Below, piece after piece: positions 8,597 through 17,378 of a stretch of DNA of 43,488 bases. Both the position numbers and the translations under genes were made by a program. The notes below the pieces were generated by a model. That model did no database searches and was not told the origin of the DNA. It saw nothing but the letters and a program-made list of their open reading frames with translations. Numbering within the stretch: position 1 is the stretch's first letter; every line of letters begins with the position of its first letter. This DNA comes from an uncultured bacterium (lineage in GTDB: Bacteria > Verrucomicrobiota > Kiritimatiellia > RFP12 > UBA1067), in the NCBI GenBank assembly GCA_902761275.1, contig CACWJS010000008.1:1-43488 (forward strand). The letters are read 5' to 3'.

Positions 8597-9043
8597 TTAC
8601 ACAGGCATGAGGCCAGAGGAACCAAGGGACGGGCTTTCCGCGGCGGCGCTTTCGGCAGCGGCCTTTGCCGCCGGACGGAAGTCGACAAGGAGCCGGCGCC
8701 AGGTCTCGGCATTGTTGACAAACGCCTCTAGTGTGGCGTCAAAGGCTTCGTCGTCGACCTGGGAGAGCGGAATCCGCCGCGCGATGACATACGGACCCGG
8801 ATCCGGGATCTTTGCGAAAAACGCGTCGGGCTGCGTGTTCGCCTCCAGCAGGAGATTGGCGAACAAGGCCGCACCGTCAGCAGGAGGTTCGCCGATTTCC
8901 GCGGAGAAATTCAGCAACTCCCCCCTGGCGACAATGGTGACGATGATTCCGTCGATATCGAGCGCGGCGGCTCCATCTACGGCTACGAGATTCTCCACTT
9001 TGTGGCGTTTCGCAAAGTCGGCAATCAGTTGATCGAATTCCAT
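8597..9043 (-). CDS. CesT-family type III secretion chaperone
   Basis: This 148-residue acidic protein has an N-terminal helix EFDQLIADFAKRHKVENL, beta strands AAALDIDGIIVTIVA and LLNFSAEIGEPP, a helix AALFANLLLEAN, a strand GPYVIARRIPL, and a helix DATLEAFVNNAETWRRLL. This matches the CesT/Tir-chaperone fold order. An alanine/serine-rich tail follows. AGGAGGAAACGAC precedes the ATG, a strong SD. It is the first gene of the signalling operon, transcribed from the promoter at 9087-9092. It starts 92 bases after the stop of the 1195-residue effector, so that effector is its most likely client. Confidence 0.78.
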   Translation of the reverse strand: MEFDQLIADFAKRHKVENLVAVDGAAALDIDGIIVTIVARGELLNFSAEIGEPPADGAALFANLLLEANTQPDAFFAKIPDPGPYVIARRIPLSQVDDEAFDATLEAFVNNAETWRRLLVDFRPAAKAAAESAAAESPSLGSSGLMPV

Positions 9044-9086
9044 GTCGTTTCCTCCTGTCGGCCATGAGCCGCTTTCGTTGGTTTGT

Positions 9087-9095
9087 ATTATATCA
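9087..9095 (-). promoter_or_regulatory. Extended -10 promoter of the chaperone/partner-switch operon
   Basis: The minus strand reads ATGATATAATAC, a perfect TATAAT at 9087-9092 with TG extension. A weak -35 candidate (CTGCAA) lies 18 bases upstream at 9111-9116. The 5' leader is about 37 bases and ends in the AGGAGG SD of the gene at 8597-9043. It differs clearly from the GTAAC-N15-GTGTA elements upstream of the effectors. Confidence 0.65.
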
Positions 9096-9135
9096 TATTT
9101 GCACTGTCGGTTGCAGATTGATTGTGCACCACGAT

Positions 9136-12100
9136 TCAGGCGAGGTCCCTCGCATTGATCATGATCTCGTTGCCGATGCGGTTTCCGATGTCGCCGTATC
9201 TCTCATGGCCGAAGCCCCCTTCCAGCGGCGTGAACATGGTGTCGAACACGTCCAAGATCCAAGCCCGCTCATCCTCGTCTTCCGGCATGTGCTCGAGTAT
9301 CCACGCCATGTTGTCGATCATCTTGTTGATTCCGGCGCCGTCGAGGACTTTTCCCGCCACGAGACGGTCCGCAAGCACGGGATATTTCGTCCTGAGCTTG
9401 TTCTCGGCCCACTTGATGGCGCTCTCCTGCAGCTTGGTGAGGTTCTCCTTGCGGATTCCGGGCGCCTCCTTGGGCGTGAACTTGGACACGAAGAGCGAGG
9501 AGCCGTGGCAGATGGACTCGATGATGTCGCCGAACCTGTAGCCGCGCGTCTTCATGCCCTGCGCGACCGAGGCCGGCTTGTCGAATATCTTCACGTGCGC
9601 CGTCGAGCAGAAGATGCCGAACGTCTCGCACTTGAGGAAGAGCCTGCGCCGCGGGCCGTTTCCGTTGCCGCCGTTCTTGAGTCCGTCCTCGTCAGGAATC
9701 GTGAAGAAGTGGAACGTCCTCATGCCGTTCAGGAGCCCGCCCGCGCCCGTCGGCACGTCGTATCCGCGCGGCATGTTGAGATGTCCGTCGACATGCGCCG
9801 TCTGGTACGGCTTCGCGTGCGTCGACGTGCGGATGTAGAGGTTCTCCGCCTTGTCGAGCCAGCGCGCGATGTCGCCGTTCTTGTCCTCGATCGTGAACGA
9901 CCCGCGGTACATGAACTCGCCCTTCTTGGTCGCAAGCGCGTGGAGCGCGTACGTGAGCGCGACGATGTTCTGGTTCGTGGGCTTGAAGAGATTGGGCTTG
10001 CCGCTCATCAGCGCGCCGAGAACTTCCCTGCCGAGCCTAACCTGCGCCGAAAGGAGGGCGCGAAGCTCCCCCTCGTTGCGCGGGCGGTGCACCGACGACT
10101 TGACGGAAATGAGATCCTGGTAGTGGATCTTCGGGAACTTGTACACGAGTCCGTCCACTGCGAAGTCGATTTGCTCGGGGAGCTGGTCGACGGTCATGAG
10201 CGGACGCGGATCGGGGCCGGGCTTCGGACACGGGACGGGCTTGTAGATCGTCGCCTCCTTGAGTCCGTCGCGACCCTCCATGCGCGCCATGAACTCCGCG
10301 GGGTGCGTGATCTGCTGCACCTTCTCCTCGTTGAACGCGGCGAAGAACTGTTCCGCCTTGTCTAACGGCACGGTTATGCGCGTCACGCCCATCGCATCGT
10401 CCTCGAACTTCGCGCCCGCCATCGTGACCACGTCCTCGAGCTGCTTCAAGTTCCTGTACGACATCTTCGTCTCGGTGAAGAACACGATGCTGTCGTCCTT
10501 CAGCACGCCCTTCCACGGGACGCGCGTCTCGGGGACGACCTCGAGGTGCTCGAGCGCGACCTTGCCCTTCTTGCTCGTCCAGGTGGTGGGCGAAGTGAGC
10601 TTCTCGAGGTTGGCGAGGTTCTCTATCGCGCCCCGGCGCACGGACTCCGGCTGGTCGCTGAGGTCGTCGTAGAGGTCGAGGTTGTTGACGCTGACGTCGA
10701 GTATCTTCTTCAGCGATTCGTTGAACTCCGCCTCCTTCTTGTCGATGTCGGCGCAGATCTTCGTGCGCAGCGCCTTCTCGGCGTCGGAGATGCCGTCCGC
10801 GTTCGGGTTGAAGGCAGCACGATACTTGTCGAAGAGTTCCTTGAACTCGCCGCGCTTCGCGGTTTCGCGGAGGTTGATGACGCCTTCCATCTTGGAGAAG
10901 AACGTGTCGTCGTCAAAGACGGAGAAGTTCTCGAAGCGCGGCTTCGTGCTCTTGCCGTAGGTGTCCTTGAAGGAGAGGTCGTCGGAGACCTTGAGGTACT
11001 TGGCGTTGCCCTCGAGCGAGTGGCCGGGGTCGATCGCGAAGAACTTGCCGTGCGCGAAGCCCTTGTTCTGCCCGCGCCGCCCAACGGCGTCGCGATCGGC
11101 CGTCAAGAGGAAGAACGCCTTGTACTTGCCGAGCTTTTCGGCCGACTGTCCCTTCGGCGGCACGATGCGTCCGTCCTTGATGAAGCCAGCCTCCATGTCC
11201 TTGTAGCCGTCGGCGAACTTGGCCTGGAGCATGAGCTTGGGGTGTCCGTCGGAATACTCGCCGCGGACGATCTCGAGCTCCTGCGCGGGAACTCCCGCGA
11301 TGCGCGTCAGGTCGTTCGCGAGCGCCTCGGTGACTGCGCCGGCGGAGATGGAGTCGGCGGAGGACGCGGTCTGGAGGCGGTAGATATGTCCGAGGATCGG
11401 CTTGCGCGTGGTGAGGATGCGCTCGGGACGCTGGAACGACCCCGCGTGCGCGGCGTCCTTGGTGAACACCCTGTCGCCTTCGTTGTAGTCGAGCTTCATG
11501 ATGTGGCGCTCGTCGAAATGCTTGAAGATCGGCGAGAGCAGGTAGAAGTCGTCGCCGCTCCTGACGCCCATCACCGCGTCGCGTATCTGCGCGAAGAGCT
11601 CGCGCTTGATCTCCTTTATCGCATCCGCGGTCCCCTTGTCCGTGCCGCCGTTGATGAGGCGTTCAAGGTCGCGCGGATTAATGTTGTAGTTCTTGAGGGC
11701 CGTTGCGAGCGGACCGAACGAATGCGTGTCCGCGATCTTTCCGTTCTTCACCATTATTGCCGCCTCCCGGAGAGCGAACTCCGCGACGGCCGCTATCCCT
11801 GCGGGGTGCGCGCGCCCGGCGAGCATTATCTGTTCGCGGAGCGTCTTGCCCTCGCACTTCTGCGCGAAGTCGGGATCCTTCTCCTTGAGCTTATCGAGCG
11901 CGGCGCGGCTCTCGTCGGAGTTGATGTCGGCCATCATTCCGCGTGTGTCGTCCGGCGACCAGTCGTTGCGGTAGATGAAGCCCGGCTCCACGCCGTTCGT
12001 CTTGAGCTTCTCGAAAAGGATGGTGTTCGTGTCGGACCGGTTGACGCTCATTCCCGCGCCGATCAGGCCCTTCTTGATCTGGTCCTCGACGGAGGTCGAG

Positions 12101-12723
12101 CCCGCCTTGAGAATCGTGTTGAGGTTCCTGAGGCCCGTCGGCTCCTTTGCGCCCGCGGCAGTCTCGACGGACTTGCGCGCACCAAGCGTGTTCTCGTGAA
12201 GGCCTGCGTCACTCTCCTCACGGAGCTTGTCGATCGCCGCGCCGATGCGGCGCGCGGCGGCGGCCGACAGGTCCTCAGGCGTGCAGCACGCCGCGAGGTC
12301 GATGTCCTTGAATGGCTCGTCCTTCAGTTTCTGGAACACCGCCATCCTCTCGTTGTCGGACAGTTCGAGCATCTTCGGGGAGGTGGCGATCTGGCTGTTA
12401 ACCTCGCCCAAGAAGCGATTCTCGCGGATGGGCACGAGCTTGGAGAGCGTCTGCTGGATGTCGCAGGCGCGCAGTGACTTGTTGAGCTGGCTGCGCGACC
12501 CGAGCACCGTGTCGAAGGCGTGGGTTCCGAGCGAGCCGTATTCCTTCTCGAGGGCCTCCTTGAAGGCCTTCATCGTCGCGTTGTTGACGGCCTTTCCCTG
12601 GGAGAAGAAGAAGTTGCCGAGGTGCGCGGTCGCGTTCTTCCCCTCGCCGCTGACGACTATGTCGCGGTTTCCGTAATGCGTCTGGCCGACCAGACTGCGG
12701 AATGTTTCAACGTTTAGTGGCAT
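9136..12723 (-). CDS. Large predicted T3SS effector with degenerate PIK-like kinase core
   Basis: The protein has 1195 residues with no signal peptide or membrane span, rich in Lys/Glu/Ala helices. Residues about 430-600 resemble an atypical PI3/PI4-kinase-like C-lobe. A helix EALANDLTRIAG and a region LMLQAKFADG are followed by LLTADRD (542-544 D-R-D), N553 and FFAIDPGHSL (D565), in the order catalytic loop then metal-binding loop. A canonical glycine loop is not evident, so activity is uncertain. The C-terminal half (650-1195) matches nothing I recognise. Evidence for secretion is indirect: neighbouring CesT chaperones, a paralogue-like second effector, and a promoter element shared with it at 12772-12796. 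AAAGGAG lies 7 bases before the ATG. Call it an effector candidate, not an established family member. Confidence 0.7.
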   Translation of the reverse strand: MPLNVETFRSLVGQTHYGNRDIVVSGEGKNATAHLGNFFFSQGKAVNNATMKAFKEALEKEYGSLGTHAFDTVLGSRSQLNKSLRACDIQQTLSKLVPIRENRFLGEVNSQIATSPKMLELSDNERMAVFQKLKDEPFKDIDLAACCTPEDLSAAAARRIGAAIDKLREESDAGLHENTLGARKSVETAAGAKEPTGLRNLNTILKAGSTSVEDQIKKGLIGAGMSVNRSDTNTILFEKLKTNGVEPGFIYRNDWSPDDTRGMMADINSDESRAALDKLKEKDPDFAQKCEGKTLREQIMLAGRAHPAGIAAVAEFALREAAIMVKNGKIADTHSFGPLATALKNYNINPRDLERLINGGTDKGTADAIKEIKRELFAQIRDAVMGVRSGDDFYLLSPIFKHFDERHIMKLDYNEGDRVFTKDAAHAGSFQRPERILTTRKPILGHIYRLQTASSADSISAGAVTEALANDLTRIAGVPAQELEIVRGEYSDGHPKLMLQAKFADGYKDMEAGFIKDGRIVPPKGQSAEKLGKYKAFFLLTADRDAVGRRGQNKGFAHGKFFAIDPGHSLEGNAKYLKVSDDLSFKDTYGKSTKPRFENFSVFDDDTFFSKMEGVINLRETAKRGEFKELFDKYRAAFNPNADGISDAEKALRTKICADIDKKEAEFNESLKKILDVSVNNLDLYDDLSDQPESVRRGAIENLANLEKLTSPTTWTSKKGKVALEHLEVVPETRVPWKGVLKDDSIVFFTETKMSYRNLKQLEDVVTMAGAKFEDDAMGVTRITVPLDKAEQFFAAFNEEKVQQITHPAEFMARMEGRDGLKEATIYKPVPCPKPGPDPRPLMTVDQLPEQIDFAVDGLVYKFPKIHYQDLISVKSSVHRPRNEGELRALLSAQVRLGREVLGALMSGKPNLFKPTNQNIVALTYALHALATKKGEFMYRGSFTIEDKNGDIARWLDKAENLYIRTSTHAKPYQTAHVDGHLNMPRGYDVPTGAGGLLNGMRTFHFFTIPDEDGLKNGGNGNGPRRRLFLKCETFGIFCSTAHVKIFDKPASVAQGMKTRGYRFGDIIESICHGSSLFVSKFTPKEAPGIRKENLTKLQESAIKWAENKLRTKYPVLADRLVAGKVLDGAGINKMIDNMAWILEHMPEDEDERAWILDVFDTMFTPLEGGFGHERYGDIGNRIGNEIMINARDLA

Positions 12724-12771
12724 AACTCTGCTCCTTTCCCATGGATGTCTTTACAGTTTTCATGTTCTGTA

Positions 12772-12796
12772 TACACACGAACTCCAAAAAGGTTAC
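12772..12796 (-). promoter_or_regulatory. Conserved ECF-type promoter element, copy B
   Basis: On the minus strand it reads GTAAC, then 15 bases beginning CTTTTT, then GTGTA followed by TACAG. GTGTA lies about 50 bases upstream of the effector ATG. It matches the copies at 16166-16190 and 23620-23644 in sequence and exact spacing. Confidence 0.8.
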
Positions 12797-12828
12797 ATGC
12801 TTTCTCGCGTAGCCTCCCTTCGCGCCGC

Positions 12829-13293
12829 CTACGGCCAGATGATGGAGAGCGAATCCGGGGCGTTGTTGAGTTCGGCGCCGAGTCGCCTGACGAGCGGCGA
12901 CCAGTCAGTACCCGAATCCTCAAGCTCGCCGTCTTCGGCGTAGACCGCGTACGATGTGCCGCGGTCGTCGCACGAGACCTCTATGCGCGACGCAGACCCG
13001 ACGTGCCCCGCCGTGGTCAGCAGAAGTATCGCCATCCTTATCGCCGCGCCGATCTCCTCGTCGTCCTCCTTCTGCGACTCTTCGTCCGAAAGAACGCGGG
13101 CGTACGGGATGTGGAAACTTATCTCAAGCGCCGGTTCGCTCCACTCGAACTCGAATATCCGGCTCTGGACGCCGTGCCCGCCGATAAAACGCGTCAGCCC
13201 TTCATCGGATTCAAGTTCGGCGAAGGCGGCCCTGAGTTCCTCGGCCACCTCCGCGCGTTTCGCCTCAATGTCGTGCTCGTTCTTCTCTTCCAT
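12829..13293 (-). CDS. Small acidic protein between effectors, probable T3SS chaperone
   Basis: The protein has 154 residues from the ATG at 13291-13293, which is chosen because GGAGG lies 5 bases upstream; an earlier in-frame ATG at 13305 lacks this. It is strongly acidic and begins with a charged helix (EEKNEHDIEAKRAEVAEEL). Beta-rich segments follow (RIFEFEWSEPALEISFHIPY, IEVSCDDRGTSYAVYAEDG) around a helix AAIRMAILLL. It ends in a helix and strand near LSIIWP. Size, acidity and position 24 bases after the stop of the 940-residue effector suggest a dedicated class I chaperone, presumably co-transcribed from the element at 16166-16190. I do not recognise a specific family, so the function is inferred from context only. 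Confidence 0.65.
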   Translation of the reverse strand: MEEKNEHDIEAKRAEVAEELRAAFAELESDEGLTRFIGGHGVQSRIFEFEWSEPALEISFHIPYARVLSDEESQKEDDEEIGAAIRMAILLLTTAGHVGSASRIEVSCDDRGTSYAVYAEDGELEDSGTDWSPLVRRLGAELNNAPDSLSIIWP

Positions 13294-13317
13294 TGTCGCC
13301 TCCAAAGTTTGACGTCC

Positions 13318-16140
13318 TTACGAAGCCAGCTTGGGCTTCTCGAACATTAGATGCACATAGTCGCGCTTGAAGTACGACGGGCAGTTCTGTATGAGAAAGT
13401 CGTTCACGCACTTCAAGTCGCGATCGACCGTGACCACCGTCTTGTTGTCGGCCTTCCTGATCTTGAGCTCGGACTCGATCGGCGACATCCAGTTCTGTTT
13501 CCTGTAGTTCTTCCACTGTTCCGCGCCGTACACCTGGCCGTCCTTCTTGAGCTGCTTGGCGTACGCGATGGCCTCGTTCAGGCGTCTTTCCGTCGCCCTC
13601 AGCGCATTCTTCGAGATTCTGGGCGCGATGGAGTCGAGGTACGCCTGCTTCTTCTCGGGATGCGCGTCCATGTCCATCAGCTTGTTGTAGAAGTCCTCGT
13701 CGATCTCCTCCGGCAGCGCGATGCTCTGCATGCCGAGCGTCCTGATGATCGCCATCTTCACCTCCGGCGACTTGACTTTCGCGAAGTCGACCGTCAGTGC
13801 GCCGTCTGTGCCGAGCTTCTCTATCCCGGGATCCTTCGACACGCGGAGGTTGAATTCATTCTCCCCTCCGTTGCCGTGGATTTCTGCGCACACCATTTTC
13901 AGGTTTTTTACGAATCGCCCGGCAGTGTATTTGTCAATTGCGAATTTCTGGAGGCCGACCTTCCACGAGGCGAACGACGCGTCGTTGTCGATTGCCTTGA
14001 CCGTCACGTTGTATTCGGGGTTGCCCCAGTTGTCTTTCTTCTCTCCGTCCTTTTCGACCTTGACGAAATAGTTGTCCCAGTGGCGGTCGCCCTGTCCGGT
14101 GATGAGGTCAAGCCACATAAGCCTGTTGAGCTTCTGTGCGACCGAGCCCAGGACGTTGACTTGCTCCTGGCCCGGCATAACCGTCTTGTGCAGGTTGGCC
14201 GGCGCAATGCCGTTTCCGCCTTTGCTCTTGCGCTTTCTATAGAATTCGCCTCCCGCGTAGCCCTCGGCCTTCTCCATGAAAAAGCCGAACTGCCCGTCGT
14301 GGCTGCCGACGGAGTACTTGACGACCAGATCCTCGCAGCCGAACGCCTTGGCGGTGTCTTGCGTCGCGAGGTTCAGGTTCACCGTCTTCTGCGCGTCCCT
14401 GTAGGCGCCGTTCATGCCGAGCAGCATGCCGCTCATGCCTGTGCGGCTGTCTAACTCGGACTTGAAGACGAGTTTCCCGCCGGACTTCGTCGTCAGCAGA
14501 TAGGTCTTCCCCGCCATGCCGGAGCCGAGCGCCTTGGAGCCTACGATATTCGACTCCTCGGTCGCGGGATCCACGTCGCCCGGCTTGAACCCGAGGATCT
14601 TCGCCTCGATGACGTTGGAAAGCCCCACCTCGCCGAGCATGATCCTGCGCACGTCGATCATCGCGAGCCCTGGATCCTCCCCGCCGTTCTTGATCCGCTC
14701 GCCCGCCTCTAAAAGCGCCCTGAACTGCGCCTTGACGAAGTGAAGCCCCTTCACCGCCTTGGCGACGCTCTGCGCAGTCGCCTCGTCTACGCCTACCGAC
14801 ACAAGGGCCGACGCAAGGTTGGCGTACAGGCCGCGGAGCTTCACGATGCATGAGTTGAACTTGTCGTCGAACTCCTCCATCGGCAGCGTGCCGAGCGAGT
14901 AATCGCGTATCAGCTCGACGAACTCCTTTCGCGCGAGCTTGAACTGGAACACGATGTTGTTGCTCGTGGCGGCGCTGGACGACATCACCTTGTCGCCGCC
15001 GGGCACGCTTTCGGGCGAAAGCATGGCCTTCACCTCCTCGAGGAACACCTGACGCGACCGCATGACGGAGACGTTCCGTGCGTCGGCAATCTGAATCGAG
15101 ACGTCGGCCAGGAGCTTCTCCATCTCGTCGAGGAGCGACGAGTCGACCTCCGTCATCTTTGTGATCGCCACCCCGTTGTCGCCGAGGATTTCCTTGCCCT
15201 CATGGCTTGTCATCACGGTCTCGTTGAGGCCGTTCTTGCGCACGTTTTCAAGGGCGCTCTTCATGTCCGCCATGTCGCACTGCAGGGCGAGGATATCCTC
15301 GCCGCTCAGCACCTTGGAGCCGTCCGCCGCGAAGGCGTCGAGCTTCTCGGCAAGCGGACGCATCCTCTCGCCGAAGGTCTTGTTGACCATCTCGAGCGAT
15401 TCCGCCGTGCCGTGGCCCATGATGGCCTCGCGCGGCATCAGCTCCTTGAACGTCGCGTTCAAAAGCGCCGTGGTCTTAGGGTCGGCAGCTGGGTTTTCCA
15501 CCGCGTCCTGATGGACAAGCTGGTACATCTTGAACACGAGGGAGTCGATTTCGGAGACGCGCCGGTCGCACTGGAACTGCACCTCGGTGAACGCGTTCTG
15601 AAGCTCTGCGTCCACCTGGTCGTTCCGGGCCAGGCGCTGGCCTAGCCTCTCGATCTCCGCCGAGAGCGCCTGCTGCGACTCGATCGCCGCCTTCGCCGCC
15701 TTGGCCGTGGGGTTCATGCTCCAGAAGCCCTTCCGCCACACGAGATCGCCCGTCTTGTCCTTCATCAGCGCCTCGGCGAGCTCGCGGCCGGAGAACTTGT
15801 CGAGCGCCTTGAGCTTGGCCGTCGCGTCCTTGGCGAGGCTTTCGAGCTTGTCCTTTTCCTCCTGGGTCAGCACGCCGAGGTCGGTCAGCGATTCGCCGAC
15901 CTTATTGACATTCTTGACGGCGTCCGCGGAAACGGACTTCCCCGCCGCGTGCAGCAGAAGGACGTCCAGCTGCTGGACGACGCTCTTGGCATTTCCGAGC
16001 TGCGGAGCCTCCTCGGGAACGGCATCCGCGCCCGGCTGGGGCTGGTTCGCATTGCCGGTGTTCTGGACATTTGTCGTGATCGTGGGCTGAAAGTCCACGC
16101 TCACCTTGTTGAGTCCGTTCAAAGAGTTTATACCGCCCAT
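13318..16140 (-). CDS. Large predicted T3SS effector with PI4K-type kinase domain
   Basis: The protein has 940 residues. The first 50 residues are polar and Asn/Gln/Pro-rich, typical of T3SS signals, and residues 50-480 are mainly helical. A kinase-like domain occupies about 530-740. It has a glycine loop LGSGMAGKTY (538-547), a candidate ATP lysine K560 in LVFK, the catalytic loop GDRHWDN (684-690; D685, N690) and the metal loop AIDND (716-720). The DRxxxN...IDN pairing resembles type II PI4-kinases and related bacterial effectors. The rest of the C-terminus is helical and ends in FKRDYVHLMFEKPKLAS. AAAGGAA precedes the ATG. The shared promoter element lies 25 bases upstream and a probable chaperone follows. 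Lipid versus protein substrate cannot be decided. Confidence 0.78.
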   Translation of the reverse strand: MGGINSLNGLNKVSVDFQPTITTNVQNTGNANQPQPGADAVPEEAPQLGNAKSVVQQLDVLLLHAAGKSVSADAVKNVNKVGESLTDLGVLTQEEKDKLESLAKDATAKLKALDKFSGRELAEALMKDKTGDLVWRKGFWSMNPTAKAAKAAIESQQALSAEIERLGQRLARNDQVDAELQNAFTEVQFQCDRRVSEIDSLVFKMYQLVHQDAVENPAADPKTTALLNATFKELMPREAIMGHGTAESLEMVNKTFGERMRPLAEKLDAFAADGSKVLSGEDILALQCDMADMKSALENVRKNGLNETVMTSHEGKEILGDNGVAITKMTEVDSSLLDEMEKLLADVSIQIADARNVSVMRSRQVFLEEVKAMLSPESVPGGDKVMSSSAATSNNIVFQFKLARKEFVELIRDYSLGTLPMEEFDDKFNSCIVKLRGLYANLASALVSVGVDEATAQSVAKAVKGLHFVKAQFRALLEAGERIKNGGEDPGLAMIDVRRIMLGEVGLSNVIEAKILGFKPGDVDPATEESNIVGSKALGSGMAGKTYLLTTKSGGKLVFKSELDSRTGMSGMLLGMNGAYRDAQKTVNLNLATQDTAKAFGCEDLVVKYSVGSHDGQFGFFMEKAEGYAGGEFYRKRKSKGGNGIAPANLHKTVMPGQEQVNVLGSVAQKLNRLMWLDLITGQGDRHWDNYFVKVEKDGEKKDNWGNPEYNVTVKAIDNDASFASWKVGLQKFAIDKYTAGRFVKNLKMVCAEIHGNGGENEFNLRVSKDPGIEKLGTDGALTVDFAKVKSPEVKMAIIRTLGMQSIALPEEIDEDFYNKLMDMDAHPEKKQAYLDSIAPRISKNALRATERRLNEAIAYAKQLKKDGQVYGAEQWKNYRKQNWMSPIESELKIRKADNKTVVTVDRDLKCVNDFLIQNCPSYFKRDYVHLMFEKPKLAS

Positions 16141-16165
16141 GACATTCGTTCCTTTCTGCCGTGTC

Positions 16166-16190
16166 TACACGCGAAACGGCAAAAGGTTAC
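16166..16190 (-). promoter_or_regulatory. Conserved ECF-type promoter element, copy A
   Basis: On the minus strand it reads GTAAC, then 15 bases beginning CTTTT, then GTGTAGACAC. The GTGTA box begins about 25 bases before the ATG of the 940-residue effector. Its last part, GTGTAGACAC, is nearly palindromic, so a repressor site is an alternative reading. Confidence 0.82.
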
Positions 16191-16221
16191 AATGATTTAA
16201 ATCGGAATATGTTATCAAATT

Positions 16222-17376
16222 TTACTTATTAGACAGGCGGGCGGCGTCAGCCGCCATGCCGGCACCGCCGGAGGCCTCGCTGCTGATCCATTCGACGTTC
16301 TTGCCGCTTCCTTCGTAGAGCTTCTCGCATTTGGCCGCACCGCGAAAATCGCATAGCATCACGCGAAGATGCCCGCCGTGATGGACGATGGCCGTCGACT
16401 TGCGAAGGTTCATGCGGGGATTGTTGAAAAACCCGCTGTTGACGATCGTCGCGCCGCTACGCACGTCGTAACCGATCTCCGCTGTGTCCGCATAGCACCC
16501 GTCGAAGACGTTAGAACCGCCGATGCACTGGAACGCCGTCGAGCCGAGAAGCATCTCTGGAACGCCAAGCGCGAGATGTGCGCTCTCGTCCTCTTTTGTC
16601 CATTTGCCAGTGGATTCCAATTGCTTGCGACGGGCGTAGGCGTCAGACCACTCCTTGAACCCAAGACCCTTCGGCGGCACCGTGCCGCCCCAGACATGGC
16701 AGCGCGTAAAGCGGTTCGCGCCTCCGCCGGAGCGTATGCCCGTCGTGTAGTCCACAACGATGCAGTCCGTGAAATGGCTGTCGGCAACCTGGCAGTCGAT
16801 GCCGATGTTTCCGGCAAGACCGCTAATCGTGCATTTGCAATAGACGTTGTTTGCTATCAGTTCGTAGAGATGTCCGCCGGTCTCGCGCGTGACGCAAAGG
16901 CCCGACCTGAGGCCATTGTGCAGAGTGATGTCCGCAAGTGTGAAATGATGGGAGTTGGCGATGGCGAGGCAGCTTGCAAGGCCGTTGCCGTCGATATCGC
17001 CGCCCTTTATGAACAGGTTGGCATTGTCATAGACGGAACCATCGGGATTGTAGACGGAGAGCGCATGGTAGTCCGCCGCGCCATCCCAGAACAAGACGTA
17101 TTTCATCTTCGCCCGCGCCACAAGATGCGCCGCGGGGTGCATCGAAAGCGAGCAGCGGTTTGTAATCAGAATCATCGAGCCAATGTCATACTCGCCTTTC
17201 GGGACGCACAAAACGCCGTTTGGCGCGGCGGATATGGCGCGGACGAAGCGCGGCGAGTCGTCCGTCTCGCCCGCGAGCCGCGGGAAGTCCGCGAGATTGA
17301 CATCCCAAAGCGTGCTGCCAGCCGCACATCCCGCCGCCAGCATCACGGCGGCAAAGACACATCTGCATTTCGTCAT
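16222..17376 (-). CDS. Beta-helix (pectate lyase-like) lipoprotein
   Basis: The start is the ATG at 17374-17376, preceded by AAAGGAGAG; the protein has 384 residues. The N-terminus MTKCRCVFAAVMLAAGC looks like a signal peptide with a lipobox (LAAGC). Then DDSPRFVRAISAAPNGVLCVPKG matches the start of Pectate_lyase_3/GH28-type right-handed parallel beta-helices, and repeated short strands follow (NLFIKGGDIDGNG, HHFTLADITLHNG, NNVYCKCTISG, DSHFTDCIVVDYTTG, SNVFDGCYADTAEIG, ATIVNSGFFNNPR). It is probably a surface polysaccharide-binding or -cleaving protein. No clear catalytic triad can be assigned. It is preceded with a 2-base gap by a small ORF whose last codons contain its SD. Confidence 0.78.
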   Translation of the reverse strand: MTKCRCVFAAVMLAAGCAAGSTLWDVNLADFPRLAGETDDSPRFVRAISAAPNGVLCVPKGEYDIGSMILITNRCSLSMHPAAHLVARAKMKYVLFWDGAADYHALSVYNPDGSVYDNANLFIKGGDIDGNGLASCLAIANSHHFTLADITLHNGLRSGLCVTRETGGHLYELIANNVYCKCTISGLAGNIGIDCQVADSHFTDCIVVDYTTGIRSGGGANRFTRCHVWGGTVPPKGLGFKEWSDAYARRKQLESTGKWTKEDESAHLALGVPEMLLGSTAFQCIGGSNVFDGCYADTAEIGYDVRSGATIVNSGFFNNPRMNLRKSTAIVHHGGHLRVMLCDFRGAAKCEKLYEGSGKNVEWISSEASGGAGMAADAARLSNK

Positions 17377-17378
17377 TT

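Noticed and set aside
8570..8600. Possible fourth copy of the effector promoter (GTGTAACCTTC on the minus strand)
   Set aside because: GTAAC is present at the end of the chaperone gene, but no GTGTA follows at 15 bases, so the second half is missing.
10546..12477. Long plus-strand open frame (643 codons) opposite the 1195-residue effector
   Set aside because: It is the antisense shadow of a high-GC gene: Arg/Val/Leu/Glu-rich, without SD or domain. The minus-strand frame has SD, chaperone context and promoter.
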